A stretch of 64,000 nucleotides of DNA. Source: Pseudooceanicola aestuarii. GTDB taxonomy: Bacteria > Pseudomonadota > Alphaproteobacteria > Rhodobacterales > Rhodobacteraceae. Positions 34,032-41,849 of this stretch are shown here, one piece after another. The notes below the pieces were generated by a model. The model saw only the letters and a program-made list of their open reading frames with translations, had not been told where the DNA came from and ran no database searches. Position numbers and translations under genes: made by a program. The stretch's first letter is position 1, and each line of letters starts with the position of its first letter. The DNA lies in the NCBI RefSeq assembly GCF_010614805.1, contig NZ_JAAFZC010000003.1, positions 162,856-226,855 of the forward strand. The letters run 5' to 3'.

Positions 34032-35468
34032 CTACATCGTCATCAACCCCTCCCCCCGTGGCCGCGTTGCGGCGGGGGTCTGGGAATCCGGCGGGGTTTC
34101 TGCCTCTGCGGTGATTTCGGGCGGGGGCAGGTCCACGGGGATCCCGGCGTCTCCCAGCTGGGTATAAAGATGGGCAAAGGTCTGGTCCGCCTCCATGCTT
34201 TGCCCCTTGCGCTGACCCAGGAAGGTGTCGACCGGGCCGAAGAACCGGATCGCGGCGTCGACCTCCGCGTCGGAGCCTTCGCGGTAGGCGCCGATGCGCA
34301 CCAGCTCCTCCATGTCGGCATGACGGGCCAGGGCGGTGCGCGCGGCCTTGTAGACGGCGTATTCGGCGGGTGTGTGACAGCCCGGCAGCAGGCGGGAAAC
34401 CGACCGCAGCAGGTTCACCGCCGGGAAGCGCCCGCCCTCCGCGATGCGACGATCCAGCACGATATGGCCGTCGACAATGCCGCGCACCGCGTCGGCGATC
34501 GGATCGTCCATGTCGTCGCCTTCAACCAGCACGGTGTAGATCGCGGTGATATCGCCGCCTGTCCCGGCACCGGGCCCGGCACGTTCCATCATGTGGGGCA
34601 GTTCGGCAAAGATCGTGGGGGGATAGCCCTTGGTGGTGGGAGGTTCCCCACCGGCCAATCCGATCTCCCGCTGGGCCATGGCAAAGCGGGTCACGCTGTC
34701 CAGCAACAGCAACACCTGCTTGCCCGCGTCGCGGAAATGTTCGGCGATGGCGGTGGCGGTCCAGGCGGATTGCCGGCGCATCAGCGGCGGCTCGTCCCCG
34801 GTGGCCACCACGACCACGGCGCGGGCCAGCCCCTCGGGGCCCAGATCCTCTTGCAGGAAATCCTGTACCTCGCGGCCGCGTTCACCGACCAGCCCGACCA
34901 CGATCACGTCGGCCTCCGAATTGCGCGCCAGCATGGCCATCAGCGTCGATTTCCCCACCCCCGAACCGGAGAACACACCCATCCGCTGGCCCTGGCACAA
35001 CGGGGTGAATACATCCATCACCTTGACCCCCGTTTCGATCCGCGCCCCGACCCGGCGGCGTTGAAACGCGGGCAGAGGCTTGCCCAGCAGGGGGCGGTCG
35101 TCCTGCCCTTCGGGAAGGTGCCCCTGTCCGTCCAGCGGCCGGCCCAGGGCATCGACCACCCGACCGATCCAACTGTCATCGGGGCGAATCACATCGCCGT
35201 CTTCGCGCAGCGTGACCTTGTCCCCCGTCATCACGCCGTCCCAGCTGCCGAACGGCAACAGGCGGGTGCCGCTGGTGTCGATGCCGACCACTTCGCCCAG
35301 CACCTCCCCCTTGCGGCCAGCCACGACGCAGCGCGACCCGATGCCCACCGCGCGTTCCAGCCCGGTAACGGTCAGCACCAGCCCCAGCACCGCTGCCACC
35401 TCTCCGGTGATGCGGGATCTCTCTATGCCACGGGTAGTACTGGCAAGCTCAGAAAAGGCTGTATGCAT
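34032..35468 (-). CDS. fliI: Flagellar type III export ATPase FliI
   Basis: FliI energises loading of export substrates. The 478-residue product is F1-ATPase-beta-like: Walker A GVFSGSGVGKST (about 164-175), GLVGERGREVQDFLQEDLGP, Walker B VLLLLDSVTRFAMAQREIGL, and GYPPTIFAELPHMMERAG. The C-terminal tail after about 440 is Pro/Thr-rich and extended. It stands alone leftwards, divergent from flgB by 67 bases; fliJ, its usual follower, is not present downstream. Confidence 0.96.
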   Translation of the reverse strand: MHTAFSELASTTRGIERSRITGEVAAVLGLVLTVTGLERAVGIGSRCVVAGRKGEVLGEVVGIDTSGTRLLPFGSWDGVMTGDKVTLREDGDVIRPDDSWIGRVVDALGRPLDGQGHLPEGQDDRPLLGKPLPAFQRRRVGARIETGVKVMDVFTPLCQGQRMGVFSGSGVGKSTLMAMLARNSEADVIVVGLVGERGREVQDFLQEDLGPEGLARAVVVVATGDEPPLMRRQSAWTATAIAEHFRDAGKQVLLLLDSVTRFAMAQREIGLAGGEPPTTKGYPPTIFAELPHMMERAGPGAGTGGDITAIYTVLVEGDDMDDPIADAVRGIVDGHIVLDRRIAEGGRFPAVNLLRSVSRLLPGCHTPAEYAVYKAARTALARHADMEELVRIGAYREGSDAEVDAAIRFFGPVDTFLGQRKGQSMEADQTFAHLYTQLGDAGIPVDLPPPEITAEAETPPDSQTPAATRPRGEGLMTM

Positions 35469-35535
35469 GGATTCTATCCATTGCGAGGTGGATTTTATTC
35501 ATGCTATCCTTGAATAAACCGAAAGGGAACACTTG
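35469..35535. promoter_or_regulatory. Divergent fliI / flgB promoter region
   Basis: This 67-base AT-rich gap must serve both fliI and the flgB-flhB operon. It carries TATCCTTG at 35505-35512, one mismatch from the TATACTTG motif, followed by AATAAACC, and shares GGATTTTAT with the fliF/fliL gap. An AAGGGAA Shine-Dalgarno for flgB is at 35523-35529. Confidence 0.4.
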
Positions 35536-35937
35536 ATGAAGCTTTCCGGCATGTCCTTTTTCCAGATGGCCTCCCAGCGGATGCGCTGGCTGGGGGCGCG
35601 GCAGGACGTCGTGGCCCAGAACATCGCGAATGCGGACACGCCGGGATACAAGGCGCGCGATGTCGGCGCGTTTTCCCAGATGGTGAACGACACCCGCAGT
35701 CCCGCCGGTCTGGCCGTCACCAACGCCGGACATATTCAGGGCAGCAGCAAATCCACCGCACCCGTCCGGGTGGAGGAAGACGCCACCGCATGGGAGGCCG
35801 GGCTGGACGGCAACAATGTCACGCTGGAACAGCAGACGATCAAATCCGCCGAGGTCAGCGAAAATTACCGCCTGGCCGCCGATCTCTACCGCAAGGGCCA
35901 TGATCTGGTGACGCTGGCCGTCACCGGCATCAGGTAG
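35536..35937 (+). CDS. flgB: Flagellar proximal rod protein FlgB
   Basis: FlgB is a proximal rod subunit. The 133-residue product has the rod N-terminal motif RQDVVAQNIANADTPGYKAR (about 24-43) and the C-terminal GNNVTLEQQTIKSAEVSENY (about 95-114), both standard. A TTG at 35533 directly precedes the ATG. It is the first gene of a seven-gene export/rod operon with one transglycosylase gene inserted. Confidence 0.96.
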   Translation: MKLSGMSFFQMASQRMRWLGARQDVVAQNIANADTPGYKARDVGAFSQMVNDTRSPAGLAVTNAGHIQGSSKSTAPVRVEEDATAWEAGLDGNNVTLEQQTIKSAEVSENYRLAADLYRKGHDLVTLAVTGIR

Positions 35938-35943
35938 GCCGCC

Positions 35944-36354
35944 ATGGATAGTCTGAAATCCATTCTCTCCGTCGCCGCCAGCGGCATGCGCGCCCAGGGA
36001 GAGCGGCTGAAGGTCGTATCGGAGAACGTCGCCAACGCCGCGTCTTCGGGCAGCACGCCGGGGGCGGACCCTTACCAGCGCAAGGTCATCTCCTTCGCCG
36101 AGATGGTGGACCGCGACAGTGGTGCCTCCATGGTGGAGGTCGCAGACATCACCCGCGACACCACGGAGTTCGAACTGCGCTATGACCCCTCCCACCCGGC
36201 GGCGGATCCCGACGGCTTCGTCAAGGTCTCCAACGTGCAGACGGTGATGGAGATGAGCAACATGCGTGAAGCCTCCCGCAGCTACGAAGCCAATCTGAAC
36301 ATGTTCGAGACGGCGCGGCGCATGCGCTCCTCCCTTCTTGATCTGCTGAAATAG
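35944..36354 (+). CDS. flgC: Flagellar proximal rod protein FlgC
   Basis: FlgC is a proximal rod subunit. The 136-residue product has SVAASGMRAQGERLKVVSEN and VANAASSGSTPGADPYQRKV (about 10-49), the DPSHPAADPDGFVKVSNVQT segment (about 81-100) and a C-terminal SYEANLNMFETARRM. These are the conserved FlgC blocks. It follows flgB by 6 bases. Confidence 0.96.
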   Translation: MDSLKSILSVAASGMRAQGERLKVVSENVANAASSGSTPGADPYQRKVISFAEMVDRDSGASMVEVADITRDTTEFELRYDPSHPAADPDGFVKVSNVQTVMEMSNMREASRSYEANLNMFETARRMRSSLLDLLK

Positions 36355-36363
36355 GGGCGCCGC

Positions 36364-36687
36364 ATGGCCGATTTCACCTCACTTCTGTCCAACACGGCGG
36401 TCAACGGCGCCTATCGCGCCTCGCAGGAGATCAAGGGCGATGCCGTTGCGCCGCAGGCAGAGGAGACCGGCGTCAGCTTTGCCGATCTTGTGGCGGAGGC
36501 AGGGACCGATACCCTGCATACCATGCGCAGCGCCGAGGCGACGGCGCAGGCCGGGCTAACCGGGCAGATCGACACGCAACAGGTGGTCGAGGCCACGCTG
36601 GAGCTGGAATCCACCGTGCGCGTTGCGGTGACGGTCCGGGACAAGCTGGTCGAAGCCTATCAGGAAATCATGCGGATGCCGGTCTGA
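36364..36687 (+). CDS. fliE: Flagellar hook-basal body adaptor FliE
   Basis: FliE joins the MS ring to the rod. The 107-residue product has GVSFADLVAEAGTDTLHTMR (about 36-55), TGQIDTQQVVEATLELESTV (about 66-85) and a C-terminal RDKLVEAYQEIMRMPV, all typical. It follows flgC by 9 bases and precedes fliQ by 18. Confidence 0.95.
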   Translation: MADFTSLLSNTAVNGAYRASQEIKGDAVAPQAEETGVSFADLVAEAGTDTLHTMRSAEATAQAGLTGQIDTQQVVEATLELESTVRVAVTVRDKLVEAYQEIMRMPV

Positions 36688-36705
36688 CCGGCCGATGGGG
36701 GCAAC

Positions 36706-36975
36706 GTGACGGAGGCTGACACCCACACGATCCTGTCGGACGCGTTCCTGACCGTGCTTTATGCTGCGGCGCCGATCATGGCGATCGCGCTGGCGGTGGG
36801 TCTGTGCATCGCCTTCTTCCAGGCGCTGACGCAGATTCAGGAAATGACCCTGACTTTCGTGCCCAAGATCGCCGCCATTTTCCTGGGGCTGCTGGTGTTC
36901 ACGCCGTTCATGTATGCCACCGTCAAGGCGCTGTCGGACCGGGTGTTCGACCTGATCGTCAGCGGGGGCGTGTGA
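36706..36975 (+). CDS. fliQ: Flagellar type III export gate protein FliQ
   Basis: FliQ is a small two-helix gate subunit. The 89-residue product has helices around TVLYAAAPIMAIALAVGLCI and AAIFLGLLVFTPFMYATVKA with the conserved FFQALTQIQEMTLTFVPKIA between them (about 38-57). It begins at GTG 36706 after a G-rich GATGGGGGCAAC. It overlaps the transglycosylase gene by one base. Confidence 0.96.
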   Translation: MTEADTHTILSDAFLTVLYAAAPIMAIALAVGLCIAFFQALTQIQEMTLTFVPKIAAIFLGLLVFTPFMYATVKALSDRVFDLIVSGGV

Positions 36976-37805
36976 TGCGCCGGGCCCTTCCGATGATCGC
37001 GCTGGCGCTGCTGATCGGGCAGGGCGCGGTGGCGCAGGCGGATTGGCGCGGGTTCTACCGGCCTACGGCTGCCGCAACGCCCCGGGTCCAGCCCGCCCCG
37101 GCTGACGGCGCCCCCCCCTCCAGAGCTGCCGCGCAGGGGGTTTGCGTGCGGGAAATCCTGCTGGCGCAGCTCCGTCACGCCATCCCTGACAACCTGCTGT
37201 TGGGCATCGGCCTGCAAGAGGCCGGGATGACCCACGAGGGGCAGCACACGATCTGGCCCTGGACCGCCAATTCCGATGGCGACGGCCGCTTTTTCGCCAG
37301 CCGCGCCGCCGCCCGTGACTGGGTGCAATCCGAGCTGGACCGTGGCGTCCGGTCGGTTGATATCGGCTGCATGCAGATCAACCTGCGCTGGCATCCCGAG
37401 GCATTCGCAACCGTCGATGACGGGCTGGATCCGGCGGCCAACGTGGATTACGCGGCCCGCCTGCTGCTGCGGCACCATCGCAACCGGGGCAGTTGGGCAG
37501 AGGCAGCGGCGGCCTATCATTCGGGCACCCCGGACGTGGGCGCCGGCTACCTGGCGCGGTTGGACCGCAACGTCGCGACGGCCAACAGCCGTATCGCCGC
37601 GTTTCGCGACCTGGCCGCGCGCGCCGTCACCCTGGCCAACGCCCCGGCCCCCCGCACCGGTCCCCTCCGCAGTCCACGCCCGGCGCGCGGCGGCCCGGCC
37701 TGGACCTCGTGGCTGACCACCGCAGAGGCGGGCGCCCATAGCCTGACCGCCAGCGCGGCCCTGCAACCGCTGTTCGGTGCAACCTTCGCCGGGGGGCGGC
37801 CATGA
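36975..37805 (+). CDS. sltF: Flagellar-locus lytic transglycosylase (SltF-like)
   Basis: SltF of Rhodobacter sphaeroides is a periplasmic transglycosylase that opens peptidoglycan for rod growth and works with a FlgJ lacking its muramidase domain. The 276-residue product has a signal peptide (MRRALPMIALALLIGQGAVA, cleaved near AQA) and an SLT fold. Its likely catalytic Glu is in LLLGIGLQEAGM (about residue 82), followed by SVDIGCMQINLRWHPEAF and AAAAYHSGTPDVGAGYL. A basic, Pro-rich C-terminal tail follows. It lies between fliQ and flhA with a 4-base overlap to flhA. Confidence 0.85.
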   Translation: MRRALPMIALALLIGQGAVAQADWRGFYRPTAAATPRVQPAPADGAPPSRAAAQGVCVREILLAQLRHAIPDNLLLGIGLQEAGMTHEGQHTIWPWTANSDGDGRFFASRAAARDWVQSELDRGVRSVDIGCMQINLRWHPEAFATVDDGLDPAANVDYAARLLLRHHRNRGSWAEAAAAYHSGTPDVGAGYLARLDRNVATANSRIAAFRDLAARAVTLANAPAPRTGPLRSPRPARGGPAWTSWLTTAEAGAHSLTASAALQPLFGATFAGGRP

Positions 37806-39904
37806 CCACGCAGGCCCGCCGCAGCGCCGGTCCTGGCGCCACGTTCGACCTGAAAGGCAAGGGCCTGGCAAATCGCGATGTCGGCTTCGCCCTGGGGGTG
37901 ACGGCGGTGCTGGCGGTGCTGTTCGTGCCGCTGCCCGCAGCGATCCTGGACGTCGGGCTGGCGATTTCGCTGGCGCTGTCGGTGTTGGTGCTGATGGTCG
38001 CGCTGTGGATACCCAAGCCGCTGGAATTCAACTCCTTTCCCACGCTTCTTCTGGTGGTGACGATGCTGCGCCTGTCGCTCAACGTCGCCTCCACCCGGTT
38101 GATCCTGTCGGAGGGGCACAGCGGCACCCATGCCGCCGGCGGCGTGATCGAAGGGTTCTCGCAATTCATGGTCTCGGGCAATTTCATCATCGGGATCGTC
38201 GTCTTCGCGATCCTGGTGGTGATCAACTTCGTGGTGATCACCAAGGGCTCCACCCGGATTGCCGAGGTCACGGCGCGGTTCTCCCTCGATTCCATGCCGG
38301 GCAAGCAGATGGCCATCGACGCCGACATGGGCGCCGGCCTGATCGACGAGGACGAAGCCCGCCGCCGCCGCAAGGAGCTGGAGGACGAAAGCGGGTTCTT
38401 CGGCGCCATGGACGGGGCGTCGAAATTCGTGCGCGGCGATGCGGTGGCGGGGATCATCATCACCCTGATCAACGTGATCGGCGGCATCCTGATCGGCATC
38501 CTGCAACACGGGCTGTCGCTGACCGAGGCGGCGAACAACTACACCGTGCTGACCATCGGCGACGGGCTGGTCACGCAGATCCCCGCGCTGATCGTGTCGC
38601 TGGCCGCCGGGCTGATCGTGACCAAGGGCGGCACCGAAGGCGCGGCCAACGAGGCGGTGCTGGGCCAGCTGTCGCGCTTTCCCAAGGCGCTGTTCATGTC
38701 GGCGGGGCTACTGGGAGTGATCGGATTGCTGCCGGGGTTCCCGACGTTGATCTTTGTCCTGCTGGCCGCCGCGATGGTCGGGCTGGGCGTCGCCATGCAG
38801 CGCCGCGCCGCCGCCCTGACCCGCGCTCAGGAGGCCACCGCCGCCGCAGAACGCCGCGCCCAGGCCGCCCCGGCCGAGGAAAGCGTCAGCGAGACCCTGA
38901 AACTGGACGCCCTGCGGCTGGAGCTGGGGGAGGCGCTGGTGCCGCTGATCTCGAATTCCGACGCGGCCTTGGCCGGCAAGATCAAGAGCCTGCGCAACCT
39001 CTTTGCCCGTGAATTCGGCTTTGTCCTGCCCTCGGTGCGGATCAAGGACGAACCGATGTTGCCCGCGCTGACCTATGCCATCCTTGTGCAGGGCGTCGAG
39101 ATGGCGCGCGGCGAGGTGCGGCCGATGGGCATGATGGTGGTCAATCCCGGCGACCTGGCCGTGCCGGGCGAACGCGCCAAGGATCCGACCTTTGGTCTCG
39201 AAGCGCTGTGGATCGACCCGCAATACGCCCCCCAGGCCGAGGCCCGCGGGCTGACCGTGGTCGATCCCGAAAGCGTCATCACCACCCATCTGACAGAGGT
39301 GGTGAAGGAAAATATGGCCGATCTGGTCACCTATGGCGCCACCCGCGACCTGATCGACGGGCTGGACCGCGACTACCAGAAGCTGGCCAATGAAATTCCC
39401 GGAAATGCGCCCGTGGTGCTGGTGCAGCACGTCTTGCAGGCGCTGCTGGCGGAACGGGTCTCCATCCGCAACCTGCCCCTGATCGTCGAGGCCATCGCCG
39501 AGGCCAAGCGGACGACCTCCAACGTGGTGAGCATCACCGAACAGGTGCGCCGCCGCCTGGCCAGCCAGATCTGCAACGCGCTGGCCGACGAATCGCGGTT
39601 CATTTCGGTGATCGGCATGTCGCCCGCCTGGGAGAAGGAATTCATCGAGGCGCTGCGCATCAATGGCGAGGACCGGAACTTCGTGATGTCGCCGCAACGG
39701 GTGCAGGAATTCGTCATCGACGCCCGCAAGGAGATCCAGAAATTCGCCGAACAGGACCAATGGCCCGCGTTGCTCGTCAGCCCGGAAATCCGGTCCTTTG
39801 TCCGGCTGATGCTGGAACGGGTCAGCCCGATGACCGCCGTGCTGTCGCATAACGAGGTGCATCGCAAGGTGTCGCTGCGCACCGTGGCCACGGTCGGCAA
39901 GTAG
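37802..39904 (+). CDS. flhA: Flagellar type III export protein FlhA
   Basis: FlhA is the large export-gate subunit with eight membrane helices and a cytosolic substrate-docking domain. The 700-residue product has PLEFNSFPTLLLVVTMLRLS and LNVASTRLILSEGH (about 77-110), the FHIPEP-type segment TARFSLDSMPGKQMAIDADM (about 159-178), and a C-terminal domain with FVLPSVRIKDEPMLPALTYA and VLQALLAERVSIRNLPLIVE. It overlaps the transglycosylase gene by 4 bases and is followed after 2 bases by fliR. Confidence 0.97.
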   Translation: MTTQARRSAGPGATFDLKGKGLANRDVGFALGVTAVLAVLFVPLPAAILDVGLAISLALSVLVLMVALWIPKPLEFNSFPTLLLVVTMLRLSLNVASTRLILSEGHSGTHAAGGVIEGFSQFMVSGNFIIGIVVFAILVVINFVVITKGSTRIAEVTARFSLDSMPGKQMAIDADMGAGLIDEDEARRRRKELEDESGFFGAMDGASKFVRGDAVAGIIITLINVIGGILIGILQHGLSLTEAANNYTVLTIGDGLVTQIPALIVSLAAGLIVTKGGTEGAANEAVLGQLSRFPKALFMSAGLLGVIGLLPGFPTLIFVLLAAAMVGLGVAMQRRAAALTRAQEATAAAERRAQAAPAEESVSETLKLDALRLELGEALVPLISNSDAALAGKIKSLRNLFAREFGFVLPSVRIKDEPMLPALTYAILVQGVEMARGEVRPMGMMVVNPGDLAVPGERAKDPTFGLEALWIDPQYAPQAEARGLTVVDPESVITTHLTEVVKENMADLVTYGATRDLIDGLDRDYQKLANEIPGNAPVVLVQHVLQALLAERVSIRNLPLIVEAIAEAKRTTSNVVSITEQVRRRLASQICNALADESRFISVIGMSPAWEKEFIEALRINGEDRNFVMSPQRVQEFVIDARKEIQKFAEQDQWPALLVSPEIRSFVRLMLERVSPMTAVLSHNEVHRKVSLRTVATVGK

Positions 39905-39906
39905 GG

Positions 39907-40662
39907 ATGGACCTGACGGCCCTTCTGACCGCCGAATTCATGACTGCCGCGCTGGTCTTTGCCCGGATCGGCGCGCTGGTCATGTTCATGCCCGGTTTCG
40001 GAGAGACGTTCATCCCGGTCCGTCACCGGCTGGCCATGGCGCTGGTTCTGTCGCTGGCGCTGCGCCCGGCGGTTGCGCCCGCCCCGCTGGTGCTGGATGA
40101 TTTCCCCGCCCTTGTCGCCAGTTTCGCCATCGAGATCACGATCGGCCTGTGGATCGGGATAACCGCGCGGATCCTGCTCACGGCACTGCAATTCGCCGGC
40201 TACCAGGTCGGGCTGATCGCCGGGCTGTCCAACGCCTTCGCCCCCGAAATGGGATCGTTCCAGGGCTCTACCCTGATTTCCACCGGGCTGATGCTGGCCG
40301 GCGTGGCGCTGATCTTTGCCATGGATCTGCACCATGTCATCATCGGCGCCATGGCCCTGTCCTACGACGTGTTCCCGCGCGGCCAGCTGATGTCGCAGGA
40401 CCTGTCCCACCAGATCCTGCGCGCCGTCGGGCAAAGTTTCTACATGGGCATGTCCATCGCGGCACCGTTCTACGTGATGGGGCTGCTGCTGAACCTTGGG
40501 CTGGGGCTGGCAAACCGGATGATGCCGAACCTGCCGGTCTTCTTCGTGGCGGCGCCTGTCCTGATCTTCTCCGGCTTGCTGGTGCTGGTCGTCTCGGCGC
40601 CGATGATGCTGCGCCAGTTCACCGAAGGGTTCAGCGACTGGCTGGGCCTCCTGGTCTTCTAG
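39907..40662 (+). CDS. fliR: Flagellar type III export gate protein FliR
   Basis: FliR caps the FliP-FliQ gate. The 251-residue membrane protein has the conserved early segment FARIGALVMFMPGFGETFIP and VRHRLAMALVLSLALRP (about 18-54). The middle GYQVGLIAGLSNAFAPEMGS (about 98-117) and the FYMGMSIAAPFYVMGLLLNL, NRMMPNLPVFFVAAPVLI segments late in the protein also fit. Several hydrophobic helices cover most of the length. flhB follows after 9 bases. Confidence 0.95.
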   Translation: MDLTALLTAEFMTAALVFARIGALVMFMPGFGETFIPVRHRLAMALVLSLALRPAVAPAPLVLDDFPALVASFAIEITIGLWIGITARILLTALQFAGYQVGLIAGLSNAFAPEMGSFQGSTLISTGLMLAGVALIFAMDLHHVIIGAMALSYDVFPRGQLMSQDLSHQILRAVGQSFYMGMSIAAPFYVMGLLLNLGLGLANRMMPNLPVFFVAAPVLIFSGLLVLVVSAPMMLRQFTEGFSDWLGLLVF

Positions 40663-40671
40663 GGGCGCGCG

Positions 40672-41796
40672 ATGGCCGAAGACGAAGACAAGTCGAACAA
40701 GACCGAGGAGCCGACAGAGCGCCGCCTTCAGAAGGCGCGGGAAAAGGGCGATGTCGCCTCCTCCAAGGAGACGGGAAACCTGACCTCCGTCCTGTCGCTG
40801 ACGCTGATCGCGGGCTTTGTCATGCCGCTGGTCATCGCCCGGCTGGCCGGCACCCTGCGCAGCATCTTCGAAACCGCCGGACAGGTCACGGTGGGCGAGG
40901 GGCGGCAGGGCATCGCGGATATCGGCGGCGTCACCTGGGGTCTGTCTCTGGGCGTGGGTCGGGCGATGGCGCCAGTGCTGGGGCTTATGATCCTGGGTGC
41001 GCTGGCCGGGGTGGCGATCCAGGGCCAGACCGTGGTCGCGGTGGAGCGGATCGTGCCGAAACTGTCCAAGATCTCGCCCCTGGCGGGCCTGAAACGGATG
41101 TTCTCCGCCACCACGCTGGTGGATTTCCTCAAGAACATCGCCAAGGTGCTGGTGGTTGGCGCAATCGGCCTATGGGTAACCTATGACGCCGTTTCGGCCA
41201 TCTGGCAGGTGCAGGGCGTCCTGCCCGAGACAATCCTGAGCCAGACCCGGCAGCAGGCGATGGTGATGCTGGGCCTGACGCTGGTGCTGGTGGCGGCTGT
41301 CGCGGTGGCCGATATCCTCTGGCGGCGTTTCGACTGGCGGCGCAAACAGCGCATGTCCCTTCAGGAGATCAAGGACGAGCACAAGGAAACCGAGGGGGAC
41401 CCCCAGATTCGCGCCCGCCGCGCCCGCCTGCGCCGCGACAGGTCGCGCCAGCGTATCGCCACCGCCGTGCCCCGCGCCACCGTCGTCCTGACCAACCCGA
41501 CCCATTTCGCCGTCGCGCTGAAATACGAATCCGGCCACGATCTAGCGCCCAGTTGCCTGGCCAAGGGGACCGATCTGATGGCCGCCCGGATCCGGCAGCT
41601 GGCGCGGGACAACGACATACCGGTGATCGAGAACCGACCCCTTGCCCGGGCGCTGTATGACGTCGCCGAAATCGACCAGGAGATCCCGACGGAACATTGG
41701 GAGGCCGTCGCCGCCATCATCGGCTATATCCTGGATCTGAAGCGCAACATCCGCCGCGCCCCTCCCGAAGGTTCCACCCTGCGGGAGGACGATTGA
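40672..41796 (+). CDS. flhB: Flagellar type III export switch protein FlhB
   Basis: FlhB switches export from rod/hook to filament substrates through self-cleavage. The 374-residue product begins with the canonical DEDKSNKTEEPTERRLQKAR and EKGDVASSKE, then four membrane helices. The autocleavage motif NPTH lies at about residues 275-278 inside VVLTNPTHFAVALKYESG, and VIENRPLARALYD follows. It is the last gene of the flgB operon; a GC-rich imperfect inverted repeat without a T run lies in the 53 bases between it and the convergent antiporter gene. Confidence 0.97.
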   Translation: MAEDEDKSNKTEEPTERRLQKAREKGDVASSKETGNLTSVLSLTLIAGFVMPLVIARLAGTLRSIFETAGQVTVGEGRQGIADIGGVTWGLSLGVGRAMAPVLGLMILGALAGVAIQGQTVVAVERIVPKLSKISPLAGLKRMFSATTLVDFLKNIAKVLVVGAIGLWVTYDAVSAIWQVQGVLPETILSQTRQQAMVMLGLTLVLVAAVAVADILWRRFDWRRKQRMSLQEIKDEHKETEGDPQIRARRARLRRDRSRQRIATAVPRATVVLTNPTHFAVALKYESGHDLAPSCLAKGTDLMAARIRQLARDNDIPVIENRPLARALYDVAEIDQEIPTEHWEAVAAIIGYILDLKRNIRRAPPEGSTLREDD

Positions 41797-41849
41797 CGCG
41801 TCCCGCGGGGATCGGCCCGCCCCGGAGGCGCGCCGACCCCGGACCGGAA

